64,000 nt of DNA from [Clostridium] asparagiforme DSM 15981 (GCA_025149125.1 CP102272.1:4526001-4590000), one strand, 5' to 3'. Numbered from the stretch's first letter, positions 8,273 to 16,288 are shown. Program-made: numbers and translations. Notes: a model not told the origin generated them from the sequence alone.

Positions 8273-9079
8273 ATGATCTGTGACTTTCACATGCACACTG
8301 AGTTTTCCGGGGACAGCGAGACGCCGGTCCGGACACAGATAGACCGGGCCATCGCGCTGGGGATGGAGGAGATCTGCATCACCGACCACCACGACTATGA
8401 CTCGGATTTCTGCGCTACAAACTTCTATCTGGACATCCCTCCCTATTTAAATTCCCTGGAGCAGATCCGCCTGGAGTACCGCGACAAGATCCGGGTCAAC
8501 ATCGGGATCGAGCTGGGGCTTCAGCCCCACCTGAAGCAATATCTGGATGCGTTGGTGGAACGTTTTGGGGGCAGACTGGACTTTATTATCGGCTCCTGCC
8601 ATTTCGCCGACCGGCTGGACCCGTTTGATGAAAACTTCTGGGCCGGGCGCACCGAGGCCGAAGCTTTTGAGCGTTTTCTCAACGTATCCCTGGAAAACGC
8701 CAAAACCATGGACTGCTACGACGTGTTCGGCCACCTGGACTATGTGGTCCGCTATGCCCCTCACCAGAACGAACAGTACAGCTACGGGCGCTTTCGCGAT
8801 CTCATCGACATGATTCTGGTGGAGTTGATCCGCCGCGGCAAGGGTCTGGAGTGCAACACCGGCGGCCTCAAATATGGTCTGGGACACCCCAACCCCACAG
8901 AGGAAGTGCTGGTCCGCTACCGGGAGCTGGGCGGGGAGATTCTCACCGTGGGCTCCGACGCCCACAAACCGGAGCATCTGGGCTATGATTTCGACTACTG
9001 CCGCGAGCTTCTGAAACGCTGCGGCTTCAAGTATTACACGGTGTTCCATCAGAGGAAGCCGGTCTTTCTTCCGCTGTAG
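8273..9079 (+). CDS. PHP-domain histidinol-phosphatase family protein
   Basis: Metal-dependent phosphoesterase of the PHP superfamily, most like HisJ/HisK histidinol-phosphate phosphatases of Firmicutes. 268 residues. The metal-ligand motifs are complete: DFHMHTEFSGD near the N-terminus, ITDHHDYDSD, IGSCHFADR, DVFGHLDYV and TVGSDAHKPEHLG. It starts at ATG 8273 after CCAAGGAGAATCGACT. No other histidine-biosynthesis gene is nearby, so a different phosphoester substrate is possible. Confidence 0.8.
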   Translation: MICDFHMHTEFSGDSETPVRTQIDRAIALGMEEICITDHHDYDSDFCATNFYLDIPPYLNSLEQIRLEYRDKIRVNIGIELGLQPHLKQYLDALVERFGGRLDFIIGSCHFADRLDPFDENFWAGRTEAEAFERFLNVSLENAKTMDCYDVFGHLDYVVRYAPHQNEQYSYGRFRDLIDMILVELIRRGKGLECNTGGLKYGLGHPNPTEEVLVRYRELGGEILTVGSDAHKPEHLGYDFDYCRELLKRCGFKYYTVFHQRKPVFLPL

Positions 9080-9131
9080 CCAGCCGGACCGGAGCGTGAA
9101 GTTTCCGGCCAACTGCCCATTGCACTCAGCC

Positions 9132-9186
9132 GAAGCGGAGCGGACACGCGGGATCCGAAATCCCGGCGCGTTCGCTCCGCCGCTTT
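9132..9186. terminator. GC-rich convergent hairpin
   Basis: AAGCGGAGCG.ACACGCGGGAT pairs with ATCCCGGCGCG..CGCTCCGCCGCTT. It lies between the converging phosphatase and amidase genes; the T-run is short on both sides. Confidence 0.55.
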
Positions 9187-9189
9187 CTG

Positions 9190-9963
9190 TCACTCCACCC
9201 AGGTCTTGTCCTTGATGGCTGTCTTTACATCCTTTTTGAACTGCTTCCAGGCGGCCTCGTCGTCCACAAAATACTTGGGGCAGACCTTGCCGTTGATGTC
9301 ATAATGGCGCATCAGGTCGTTTTCATCCAGCTTAAGCTGGCTGCACAGGGCCGCTGTCAGCTTCACCAGGGATTCGTAGGTGGCCTCGTTGTATGCCCCC
9401 GACTCGTCCGGGTGGCAGGTCTCGATGGAGATGGTGTCGTTGTTGCGCGGGGCCGCCGCGTAGGCCATCTCGCTGACCGGGATGCACTGGATCACTTCCC
9501 CTTCCAGCCCCACCACAAAGTGGGCGCTAGCCGACGTTCCCGCTGCCTGCGGATCCTGATCCGCCAGACCGTCGAAATAATCCCGGTTCTTCTGGGCCGA
9601 TGTGCCGGGATTTGCCACATAGTGGATCACAATGTTGTTGACCCGCTTCAGGCTCACGTCCGGCCGCGAAAATATGTTCTTGCGGATAAATTCCTGTTTC
9701 ACCCACTTTGGCACCTCCACGGCCTTCAAATCCACCGTGTAGGGACGCTCCCACTTCCATTTCATATAGCCGGCGCCGAATCCGGCCGCCAGCCCGATCA
9801 CCAGGGCCAGCACGATGGGAAACACCGCGATGCGCCGCCCTCTGGACCTCCTGGACCGGCTCTCCCGGTTCTCAGGGCGCTCCTTGGATTTTGGTGTGAC
9901 CTGCCGCGGCTGATGAACCGGGGGCTTGGCCGGTTTTGTTCCTCTCCCGTTCTCTTCTGTCAT
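9190..9963 (-). CDS. membrane-anchored N-acetylmuramoyl-L-alanine amidase (Amidase_2)
   Basis: Peptidoglycan hydrolase that should cut the lactyl-amide bond between MurNAc and the stem peptide. 257 residues. Residues 1-45 are basic and cytoplasmic, 46-68 form one membrane segment (GRRIAVFPIVLALVIGLAAG), and residues 105-250 carry the zinc amidase domain. The zinc ligands are visible as His in NIVIHYVAN, His in SAHFVVG and the His/Cys pair of HYDINGKVCP. It is divergent from the sigV/rsiV-like pair, which suggests an envelope-stress link, but no shared operator is evident. Confidence 0.85.
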   Translation of the reverse strand: MTEENGRGTKPAKPPVHQPRQVTPKSKERPENRESRSRRSRGRRIAVFPIVLALVIGLAAGFGAGYMKWKWERPYTVDLKAVEVPKWVKQEFIRKNIFSRPDVSLKRVNNIVIHYVANPGTSAQKNRDYFDGLADQDPQAAGTSASAHFVVGLEGEVIQCIPVSEMAYAAAPRNNDTISIETCHPDESGAYNEATYESLVKLTAALCSQLKLDENDLMRHYDINGKVCPKYFVDDEAAWKQFKKDVKTAIKDKTWVE

Positions 9964-10011
9964 CTGGTACTCACCTCTTGTACATTTTCATTTGTCAATC
10001 ACAATACCACC

Positions 10012-10040
10012 AATATATCATTTCTTGTCTAAAAAAACAA
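10012..10040 (-). promoter_or_regulatory. candidate promoter of the amidase gene
   Basis: Minus strand TTGTTT (10040-10035), 17-base spacer, TATATT (10017-10012). Confidence 0.45.
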
Positions 10041-10046
10041 TGAATG

Positions 10047-10074
10047 TTGCGTTTTATTTGTAATGGGATAAAAT
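10047..10074 (+). promoter_or_regulatory. candidate promoter of the ECF sigma gene
   Basis: TTGCGT (10047-10052), 16-base spacer, TAAAAT (10069-10074), about 80 bases before the start codon. An autoregulated ECF promoter might also be present but was not recognised. Confidence 0.45.
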
Positions 10075-10156
10075 AGTAAAAAATAATCCGTGCTCAATGC
10101 AACTTTCACGCCTCCCGGGGCGTCTAACATTCAGAACAGCGAAAGGAGGAATGTAC

Positions 10157-10663
10157 ATGGGTTCCAAACAGGAAACAGAGGTGGAACGCCTGCTGCTGGA
10201 GAACTACGAGACATATTACCGGCTGGCCTACAGCTATGTGCGCCAGGAACAGGACGCCCTGGACATTGTCCAGGAAAGCGCCTACAAAGCGATCCGGGAC
10301 TGCAAAACCGTCCGGAATCCGGATTACCTGGCCACCTGGGTGTACCGCATCGTCATCAACACGGCCCTGGACACGGTTCGCAAGCGCAAGCGCGAGGAAC
10401 TGTCGGACACCCTGCCCGAAGCCGTCTGGGAGGACAGCTACGGGGATGTGGATCTGCGCGGCGTATTGGAGCGGCTGGATGACCGCAGCCGTACCGTGGT
10501 AATTCTGCGGTACTTTGAAGATATGAAACTGGAGGACGTGGCCCGGACTGTGGGCGAGAACCTAAACACGGTGAAGGCGAGGCTTTACCGGGCGTTAAAG
10601 AAGCTGCGGCTGGACCTGGAGGCCGGCGCCTACGAAGCTTCGGGAAAGGAGAAACCGAGATGA
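10157..10663 (+). CDS. sigV: ECF RNA polymerase sigma factor, SigV-like
   Basis: 168-residue extracytoplasmic-function sigma factor. Residues 15-80 are region 2 (YSYVRQEQDALDIVQESAYKA) and residues 105-160 are region 4, with its helix-turn-helix (LEDVARTVGENLNTVKARLYRALKKLR). The start at 10157 is 7 bases after AAAGGAGG; the in-frame ATG at 10151 is too close to that site. The stop overlaps the start of the next gene by ATGA, so the two are translationally coupled. The partner is an RsiV-type anti-sigma factor. In Bacillus this pair responds to lysozyme, so a similar role is inferred. Confidence 0.85.
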   Translation: MGSKQETEVERLLLENYETYYRLAYSYVRQEQDALDIVQESAYKAIRDCKTVRNPDYLATWVYRIVINTALDTVRKRKREELSDTLPEAVWEDSYGDVDLRGVLERLDDRSRTVVILRYFEDMKLEDVARTVGENLNTVKARLYRALKKLRLDLEAGAYEASGKEKPR

Positions 10664-11526
10664 AGCAGGACGAAAAGCAGATTATGGACGAACTGAAACG
10701 GGAATATGAGTCGATCCCGGTGCCGCCCCAGGCGCGCGCGCGGATCATGCAGGGAATCAACCAGGCAAAAAAAGAACAGAAACGAGGTAATTATATGAAA
10801 ATTATGAAATCTACCGGAGCTACCGCGGCTGCGGCCATGGTGATGATCACCGTGATGGCAAACTTAACCCCCACCACTGCAAGCGCAATGGAAAAGCTGC
10901 CCGTGATCGGCTCCATCGCCAAGGTGGTGACCTTCCGCACCTTTGAAGATCAGAAGGACAATTTTGAGGCCAATATTCAGGTTCCACAGGTGACATTGGA
11001 CGGAAACACGGAGAACAAGGTGAATAAGTCCATCGAAGAGTACGCCGACGAGCTGATCGCCCAGTACGAGAAGGAGCTGGCCGCAGACCAGGGCGAGGGC
11101 CACTATTCCCTGGACAGCTCTTACAAGGTGGTGACGGACAATGACAAGTACCTCTGCCTGCGCATCGATACCACGGAAATCATGGCCAGCGGCGCTCAGT
11201 TCGTAAAGATTTTTACGGTTGACAAGGCCACGGGAAATGTGATCTCCCTGAAGGACCTGTTTGCCAACCGGCCGGATGCGCTGGACAAAATTTCCGAAAA
11301 TATCAAAGAGCAAATGCGCAGCCAGATGGCTGAGGACGAGAACAAACAGTATTTCCTGGACAGCGATATGCCTGAGACGGATTTCAAGGGTCTCACCGGC
11401 AGCGAGAGTTTCTATTTTGATGAATCCGGCCAGCTGGTGATCGCCTTCAACGAGTACGACGTAGCCCCCGGTTATATGGGCGCGGTGGATTTCACCATCC
11501 CCAAAACCGTCACCGGAAAGCTGTAA
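10660..11526 (+). CDS. rsiV: RsiV-type anti-sigma factor (DUF3298/DUF4163)
   Basis: Membrane-bound inhibitor of the upstream sigma factor. 288 residues: a cytoplasmic N-terminal helix region (1-45), one membrane segment at about 49-70 (TGATAAAAMVMITVMANL), and an extracellular domain. The extracellular part has the RsiV/DUF3298 pattern (TFRTFEDQ, VFTVDKATGNVISLKDLF, FNEYDVAPGYMGAVDFTIP). RsiV of Bacillus and Clostridioides binds lysozyme and is then cleaved. The start overlaps the sigV stop by 4 bases. The ligand here is an inference from family. Confidence 0.85.
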   Translation: MKQDEKQIMDELKREYESIPVPPQARARIMQGINQAKKEQKRGNYMKIMKSTGATAAAAMVMITVMANLTPTTASAMEKLPVIGSIAKVVTFRTFEDQKDNFEANIQVPQVTLDGNTENKVNKSIEEYADELIAQYEKELAADQGEGHYSLDSSYKVVTDNDKYLCLRIDTTEIMASGAQFVKIFTVDKATGNVISLKDLFANRPDALDKISENIKEQMRSQMAEDENKQYFLDSDMPETDFKGLTGSESFYFDESGQLVIAFNEYDVAPGYMGAVDFTIPKTVTGKL

Positions 11527-11607
11527 GACCCAGTCCTTTTCTTCCTGCGGGTACGCAAATGCCCGGGCGCGGCATATGATAAGGTGACAGGAAAAATGGA
11601 GGCTTCC

Positions 11608-12123
11608 ATGCAAACCAATCAAATCACGCCCAGAATGGCATTTACCAACCTGCTGGCCGAAAACCGTCCCCAGGCCATGGCCTGGGTGACAGGCAATTCC
11701 AAGGCCCCCCAGCTCAGCGGTCTGGTCAAGTTTTACCACACCCCCTACGGCGGTGTGCTGGTGGAGGCGGAGTTCTTCGGACTGCCGAACGTGGACCGTG
11801 AGGGGTCCTCGGACTTCTACGCCATGCACATCCACCAGTTCGGCGACTGCTCCGACAACTTTGCCAACACCGGGGAGCACTACAATCCCACCAGCATGCC
11901 CCACCCGGACCACGCCGGCGACATGCCGCCGGTTCTGGCCAATCAGGGCTACGCCTGGTTGAGCTTTTACGACAAACGCTTTACCGTCGACGATATTTTG
12001 AACCGTTCCGTGATCATCCACTCCCGCGCCGATGATTTCACCACCCAGCCCTCGGGAAATTCCGGCGACAAGATCGGATGCGGCGTGATCCGCCCCACAA
12101 GCCCGGACTGGGAAAACGCCTGA
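11608..12123 (+). CDS. Cu/Zn superoxide dismutase family protein
   Basis: 171-residue protein of the SodC fold, which normally dismutates superoxide. The copper-ligand pair HIHQFGD, the bridging His in GEHYNP, the zinc site HPDHAGDMPP and the last copper His in VIIHSRADDF are all in order. The C-terminal cysteine of GCGVI can pair with the Cys of FGDC. The usual active-site Arg before that cysteine reads Asp-Lys-Ile here, so Lys may replace it. There is no signal peptide, unusual for a bacterial SodC. The start at 11608 follows GGAGG; the frame upstream to 11584 lacks a ribosome site. Confidence 0.8.
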   Translation: MQTNQITPRMAFTNLLAENRPQAMAWVTGNSKAPQLSGLVKFYHTPYGGVLVEAEFFGLPNVDREGSSDFYAMHIHQFGDCSDNFANTGEHYNPTSMPHPDHAGDMPPVLANQGYAWLSFYDKRFTVDDILNRSVIIHSRADDFTTQPSGNSGDKIGCGVIRPTSPDWENA

Positions 12124-12129
12124 CCCGCC

Positions 12130-12168
12130 GGAGCCGGGCGGGTATATTCCCCGGCTCCACCCCTTTTT
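12130..12168 (+). terminator. terminator after the SOD-like gene
   Basis: GGAGCCGGG (12130-12138) pairs with CCCGGCTCC (12150-12158), followed by five T bases. Confidence 0.75.
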
Positions 12169-12241
12169 CAGAGCGTTTACGTTTTCTTCCGGGGTTGTTA
12201 AAGAATCCTTTAGGTTTTTTATTTTTTCTTTATTCTGCGCT

Positions 12242-12367
12242 CAAACTTTGGACACATTTAAGCTCTATACTATAAATCGTACAAGGCAGACGCCTTTTCA
12301 AATAAAAAAGCTTTTCATACCTACAGCCGGCAAATCCCCCTTTGCCGGCCCCTCCTTTTTCTGGGGC
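12242..12367 (+). ncRNA. three-copy intergenic module, copy A (candidate small RNA)
   Basis: CAAACT (12242-12247), 18-base spacer ending CTC, TATACT (12266-12271). Then follow a variable stretch, TTTCATACCT, a GCCGGCAAA/TTTGCCGGC hairpin (12326-12349) with T-run (12356-12360), and the tail TTTCTGGGGC. An overlapping standard promoter, TTGGAC-17-TATAAA, ends at 12276. The predicted transcript is about 80 bases and contains no ORF. Copies B and C lie at 15989 and 18508. Confidence 0.5.
12326..12360 (+). terminator. hairpin terminator of module copy A
   Basis: Perfect 9-bp stem GCCGGCAAA/TTTGCCGGC, 6-base C-rich loop, then CCCCTCC and five T bases. Confidence 0.75.
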
Positions 12368-12427
12368 CTTTCGCCTGATTTTCCTGTATTTCCAGTATTT
12401 TATAAGTAGGATATACCCTGAAACACT

Positions 12428-12456
12428 TTGTACTTTTCCCCGCCCCATGGTATAAT
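12428..12456 (+). promoter_or_regulatory. sigma-A type promoter of the sirtuin-like gene
   Basis: TTGTAC (12428-12433), 17-base spacer, TATAAT (12451-12456) with TGG before the -10. The leader carries a 12-bp hairpin (12474-12501). The -10 region is partly duplicated: 12446-12478 resembles 12498-12529. Confidence 0.8.
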
Positions 12457-12555
12457 TAAGGAAACGCATCTCATGTCATCAACCTGTCGGTTGGTGACAT
12501 GGTAGAATTAAGAAAACGTATTATGTGATATTCCGGTAGAGAAGGAGGGATTCGA

Positions 12556-13305
12556 ATGTGCAGCAAACTTTCCTATTTAAAAAGTTTTCTGGATGAGAGC
12601 AGCTATACGGTGGCGCTCTGCGGCTCCGGGATGATGGAGGAGGGCGGCTTCATCGGAGTCAAAAAGCAGGAGCGGGACTACGAGATTGAGGCCGCTTACG
12701 GCTATTCAGCCGACGAGATATTTTCCAGCGCCTTCTACAACACCCGGCCGGAGCTGTTTTTTGAGTTTTATAAAAAGGAAATGCTGGAACACGCGCCCAG
12801 AGCCACGCAGTCCAGCCCGGCCATGGCCTCTCTGGAACATCTGGGAAAGCTCAACTGCGTGGTTTGCAGCAATATTTACGATCAGGCCCGGCTGGCCGGT
12901 TGTAAGAACGTGATCAACCTGCACGGAAGCATTTACGAAAATCAGTGCCCGCGCTGCAAACGGAACTATCCCCTGGAATACATCAAGTCCTCCAAGCGGG
13001 TTCCGCTGTGCGAGACCTGCGGCATCCCGGTCCGCCCCCTGGTCAACCTGTTCGGCGAGCAGGTGGACAGCCAGCTGATGACCCGGACCACGGAGGAGGT
13101 CTCCAAGGCCGACTTACTCCTACTCCTGGGCACCACCCTGGAATCCGAGGTGTATCGCCATTATATCAACTATTTCGAGGGCAGGCGCCTGGCCATCATC
13201 CACCAGAGCGAACACTACAAGGACCACCTGGCGGATCTGGTCATCGTGGACCAACCCCAAAACGTGCTGCCGGAACTGGTAAAGCTCTACAACGCGGAGC
13301 GGTAA
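12556..13305 (+). CDS. degenerate Sir2 (sirtuin) family protein
   Basis: 249 residues with the sirtuin plan. The catalytic-type His is in INLHGS (about residue 122), the four zinc cysteines are CPRC and CETC (about 131-158), and FGEQV plus a GTTLES motif in the NAD pocket are present. The hallmark NAD-loop motifs are not standard: GAGIS reads GSGMM, the following PDFR loop is absent, and QNID reads SNIYD. It may bind NAD or ADP-ribose without deacylating, or act on another substrate. It starts after GAAGGAGGG and is a single-gene unit with its own promoter and terminator. Confidence 0.75.
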   Translation: MCSKLSYLKSFLDESSYTVALCGSGMMEEGGFIGVKKQERDYEIEAAYGYSADEIFSSAFYNTRPELFFEFYKKEMLEHAPRATQSSPAMASLEHLGKLNCVVCSNIYDQARLAGCKNVINLHGSIYENQCPRCKRNYPLEYIKSSKRVPLCETCGIPVRPLVNLFGEQVDSQLMTRTTEEVSKADLLLLLGTTLESEVYRHYINYFEGRRLAIIHQSEHYKDHLADLVIVDQPQNVLPELVKLYNAER

Positions 13306-13347
13306 ACCCGCGGTTTAGGTTTGTGGGAACACAGTTGATTGGTACGG

Positions 13348-13391
13348 CAAAAGGCCGTGTGCGAGGCAATCCAAAGCACACGGCCTTTTTA
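13348..13391. terminator. bidirectional terminator between sirtuin and pspC
   Basis: AAAAGGCCGTGTGC and GCACACGGCCTTTTT form a perfect stem with a 13-base loop, with T-runs on both strands. Confidence 0.9.
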
Positions 13392-13428
13392 TAATGATCG
13401 GACCGTCCGTTTCCCTTTTGACGGTATC

Positions 13429-13620
13429 TTACATGGGTTCCATGGGAATGATGATCGCCGCCAGGAAGTAGATCAGCAGACCCTTCCAGGAGAATGCCAG
13501 TATGGCAAACACCAGACGCACGATTGTCGGGTCAATATTGAAATACTCCGCCACGCCGCCGCACACGCCGCAGATCATTTTATTCCGGTTGGACCGGTAA
13601 AGTCTTTTATTCGCTTCCAT
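13429..13620 (-). CDS. PspC-domain membrane protein
   Basis: 63-residue single-domain PspC protein. It has the typical basic start and Cys/Gly motif (RNKMICGVCGGVAEYF), then DPTIVRLVFAI and a hydrophobic membrane segment to the C-terminus. PspC proteins are small envelope-stress sensors or partners. The start at 13620 follows GAAAGGAGC; the frame continues 39 codons upstream into the previous gene without support. It is last in the padR-DUF1700-DUF4097-pspC operon. Confidence 0.85.
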   Translation of the reverse strand: MEANKRLYRSNRNKMICGVCGGVAEYFNIDPTIVRLVFAILAFSWKGLLIYFLAAIIIPMEPM

Positions 13621-13639
13621 ATGATAGTTGCTCCTTTCC

Positions 13640-14701
13640 TCACAGGCTGCCTGTAAACTGCACCTCAATGGTGCCCACGCCGCACTCCAGTTCCATACTC
13701 CTTGCCGCGCGGTTGTCAATCTTTCGCTCCACGCCAAGGGAGCTGTATTGGTCGCCGTCGATATTCACGCTGCCCGCGCCGCACTGAATTTTATAGTTAT
13801 AATCTTCCCGGCTGCCCGTCAGCTTTACGCTTGTGACGCCGACTCCTGTCTCCACTTCCAGCTTCTCGTCCACCCGTCCGGTGAACGCCATACTGCTGAC
13901 GCCGCTCTGCAGCTCCAGCTTGCGGGTCACAATACCGTTTATCTCGCAGGCGGCGGCTCCAACCTCCACCTCGACCTTGTTAAAGTAATAGTTTTCCGGC
14001 ACGATCACCTCGATCTTGGCCTCCTTGCGGCTGCCCTTGAACTCGCGCTCAATTTTCAGTTTATCATCGTCCAGATAACAGCGGGCGCTCCCCGTCTCGT
14101 CCTTCATGCGCACGGAAATGTCTTCGGCCTGAGCGCTGGATATAACCCGCACGGAACCGCGGTCCACCTCGATGTCCATCTCCGCCACACCGGTCACATG
14201 CCAGCTGCCGTCCTCACGCTCTTCCATCGCCGCCGGGCCGCTGCGGGCCTGGCTTCCGGGGAGAATCCCGGCAGCGCCTTCGGGATTTCCGGCGTTTTCA
14301 CCACCGGGGCCTGCGAAATTTCCGCCAGCTTCACCGCCGGCTCCTGCAAAATTTCCACCGTTTTCACCTCCGGCATATCCGGAGCCGCTGCTCCCGGCCT
14401 GGGCCGGAACTCCCGGCTCCTGACCAGCCCCGTCCCCAGGCGGATTCTGGGCGCGGCTTCTGCTGTGGCTGGCCTCGTCGCTCCAGAAATCATCCTCCCA
14501 GAGTTCGTCCCAGTAATCCGGGTCCTCCAAATCGTCAATCCAATCGTCGTCCGCCCAGCTCATGGCGCGGTGGACCGCGTTCTTCACTCCGCTTCCCAGA
14601 CGGCGGGCTCCGCCAAAGCTCACCGCCGCAAAAGTGGTAAGAATTCCGACCGCCAGCATGACTGCGCCGGCCACCGCACAGATCTTAATCATCTTTTTCA
14701 A
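13640..14701 (-). CDS. DUF4097-type (toastrack) envelope protein
   Basis: 353 residues. Residues 1-30 form a membrane anchor or signal (MIKICAVAGAVMLAVGILTT). Residues 45-75 are strongly acidic with many Asp and Trp. Residues 80-155 form a low-complexity Gly/Ala/Pro linker with a repeated GGNFAG motif. The rest is the beta-helical repeat domain of DUF4097 (EVDRGSVRVIS, VEVGAAACEINGI, LECGVGTIEVQF). The start is a TTG overlapping the upstream stop (TTGA), 7 bases after AGGAGGG. The acidic patch and linker suggest an extracellular sensor or scaffold; function unknown. Confidence 0.7.
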   Translation of the reverse strand: MKKMIKICAVAGAVMLAVGILTTFAAVSFGGARRLGSGVKNAVHRAMSWADDDWIDDLEDPDYWDELWEDDFWSDEASHSRSRAQNPPGDGAGQEPGVPAQAGSSGSGYAGGENGGNFAGAGGEAGGNFAGPGGENAGNPEGAAGILPGSQARSGPAAMEEREDGSWHVTGVAEMDIEVDRGSVRVISSAQAEDISVRMKDETGSARCYLDDDKLKIEREFKGSRKEAKIEVIVPENYYFNKVEVEVGAAACEINGIVTRKLELQSGVSSMAFTGRVDEKLEVETGVGVTSVKLTGSREDYNYKIQCGAGSVNIDGDQYSSLGVERKIDNRAARSMELECGVGTIEVQFTGSL

Positions 14702-15441
14702 ACTTCATCCCTCCTGTTCTTGTGGAAGAAACGGTTCAGGCAGTCCGCGATCCCCCGGATCACAAAGGGCACGAACCGGCCGTAAAACAGTACGGACAGC
14801 GCCAGACCCAAAAGTCCCAGACCGGCCAGGGCCAGGCCGCTTCCAAATACCACCAGGCCGCTCCAGGGGCTTGCGAAGGCCATCACGATCCCCCAAGGGA
14901 TCATAATAACGCCTGCAATGAGGAAACCCACTGTGACCAGGCCCAGAAACACCAGCAGCACGATCAGCAGCGCCAGGATGCACCCGGCAAGTCCCCACAG
15001 CCCCTGGCCAATTCCCCAGGCCACCGGGAGCGCTAACGCCAGCAACACCAGAACCAACACGATTTTTAATAATCTGGACGTCCTCGGTTCCGCTTTTTTT
15101 CCGCTCTCCCCGCTTTCCCCGGTCTGTCCGGCCGCTTTCCCACCGGCGCTTTCCGGCAGATCGTAGCGGTGGGCCACCTGGTAGCCGGGGTCCCGGAAAC
15201 GCTCGTCCGTGTATCCGCTCTCCGTGAACGCGCCGCCCTCCTCCAGATTGCCCGCAAGGTCGGAGCGGATGATGGCAGCCACGCGCTCCGGGCTGCCGAA
15301 CTCCCGGATCACCTGTTCCTCGTTTTCAGGCCCCGCTTCATCAAAATAGTCTCTGTAATACTGTAAAGCTTCTTCTTTCTCATCGTCCTGGACATCCTGC
15401 AAAAGATACTCCAGCTCTCTCATAAACGCATCCCTGGTCAT
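14698..15441 (-). CDS. DUF1700 (HAAS-domain) membrane protein
   Basis: 247 residues. Residues 1-60 are the helical HAAS/DUF1700 domain (RELEYLLQDVQDDEKEEALQ, REFGSPERVAAII). Residues 90-120 are a polar linker, and from 122 on there are four to five membrane segments. DUF1700 proteins almost always follow a PadR regulator and are thought to pass an envelope signal. The start overlaps the padR stop by ATGA and the end overlaps the DUF4097 gene, so the operon is tightly coupled. Confidence 0.85.
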   Translation of the reverse strand: MTRDAFMRELEYLLQDVQDDEKEEALQYYRDYFDEAGPENEEQVIREFGSPERVAAIIRSDLAGNLEEGGAFTESGYTDERFRDPGYQVAHRYDLPESAGGKAAGQTGESGESGKKAEPRTSRLLKIVLVLVLLALALPVAWGIGQGLWGLAGCILALLIVLLVFLGLVTVGFLIAGVIMIPWGIVMAFASPWSGLVVFGSGLALAGLGLLGLALSVLFYGRFVPFVIRGIADCLNRFFHKNRRDEV

Positions 15442-15758
15442 ATGTTCGCCTCCTCAAATATCTGGGATATCTTCTGCGAGTACACGCTCCACTCCCCCCG
15501 GTACAGCGAAAGCTGCGCCCGCCCCGGCTCCGTGATCTTGTAATACCGCCGGTTTCTCCCGTCGATGGCCAGATCATAGACCTCCAGACACTCCTCCTTC
15601 TGGAGCCGCCTGAGCACCGGATACAGCGTGGACTCGGAAATGTCGATCACCCGCCGCACATCCTGGGTAATCTTGTATCCATAGGTCCCTTCCTGCTCCC
15701 TGGAGACAACTGCCAGCACGATGGCGTCCAAAAGAGCCGATCCTGTATTAAATACCAT
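15438..15758 (-). CDS. PadR family transcriptional regulator
   Basis: 106-residue winged-helix regulator, PadR subfamily 1 size. The winged helix (EQEGTYGYKITQDVRRVIDI, STLYPVLRRLQKEECLEVY, RRYYKITEPGRAQL) fills the N-terminal 80 residues and a short dimerising helix ends the protein. It is the first gene of the envelope operon and probably represses its own promoter, which is rich in A/T palindromes. Confidence 0.9.
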   Translation of the reverse strand: MVFNTGSALLDAIVLAVVSREQEGTYGYKITQDVRRVIDISESTLYPVLRRLQKEECLEVYDLAIDGRNRRYYKITEPGRAQLSLYRGEWSVYSQKISQIFEEANI

Positions 15759-15829
15759 GTGATCTCTCCTATTCTGAATCTTGTAATATTGGCTGTCGAA
15801 TTATATTATACATCATATAATATGCTTAT

Positions 15830-15858
15830 ACTATACAGTATATAATATTATATGTCAA
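15830..15858 (-). promoter_or_regulatory. promoter and probable PadR operator
   Basis: Minus strand TTGACA (15858-15853), 17-base spacer, TATAGT (15835-15830). The spacer holds the perfect 14-base palindrome ATATAATATTATAT (15840-15853). ATACTGTATAGTAT, with arms ATACT/AGTAT, overlaps the -10. This is a good position for autorepression by the PadR protein. Confidence 0.75.
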
Positions 15859-15988
15859 TAGGTGAAAATACATTTTCAGGATTATTATGGTTTGCCGCCG
15901 TCAAATCATACCCATTCCCCCCTTGTGCGCATTTTTTCAATTTCATCATACTTTCGTAAAGATGTTTAGATTTTTTTAATCACCCGGA

Positions 15989-16172
15989 CAAACTTTCTCC
16001 ATATATTTTCTCTATACTATGTATTGTAAACAATGATTCACAGATTTCATCAACCGAACATTGTATCCAACAAAAGCAGTCAGAGCTTTACATCATTTAT
16101 CTCATACCTCAAGCCGGTGGGATTGACAGGAAGTCAGCCTCGCCGGCTCAACCTAATTTCAGGGCATTTTTT
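15989..16172 (+). ncRNA. three-copy intergenic module, copy B (candidate small RNA)
   Basis: CAAACT (15989-15994), 18-base spacer ending CTC, TATACT (16013-16018), a 90-base variable stretch and CTCATACCTC. Then AGCCGGTG (16112-16119) pairs with CGCCGGCT (16141-16148), followed by ATTTCAGGGC and a six-T run (16167-16172). The layout matches copies A and C in the same orientation. This is the longest copy and lies about 300 bases before the AraC gene. Nothing else was recognised between 15860 and 16288. Confidence 0.45.
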
Positions 16173-16288
16173 CTTCGCCGCGGCTGTTTCGCCGTATTTC
16201 CTGCCATTTCCTAATCATTTATGAAGATATTTTACAAGCCTTCCTGGGGATCTCATGTTAAAATAGAGCGAGTCAGGAGGATTTTAGA

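Noticed and set aside
13628..14785. 385-codon open frame on the plus strand opposite the DUF4097 gene
   Set aside because: Antisense shadow of a GC-rich gene. The minus-strand product has a signal, domain and coupled start.
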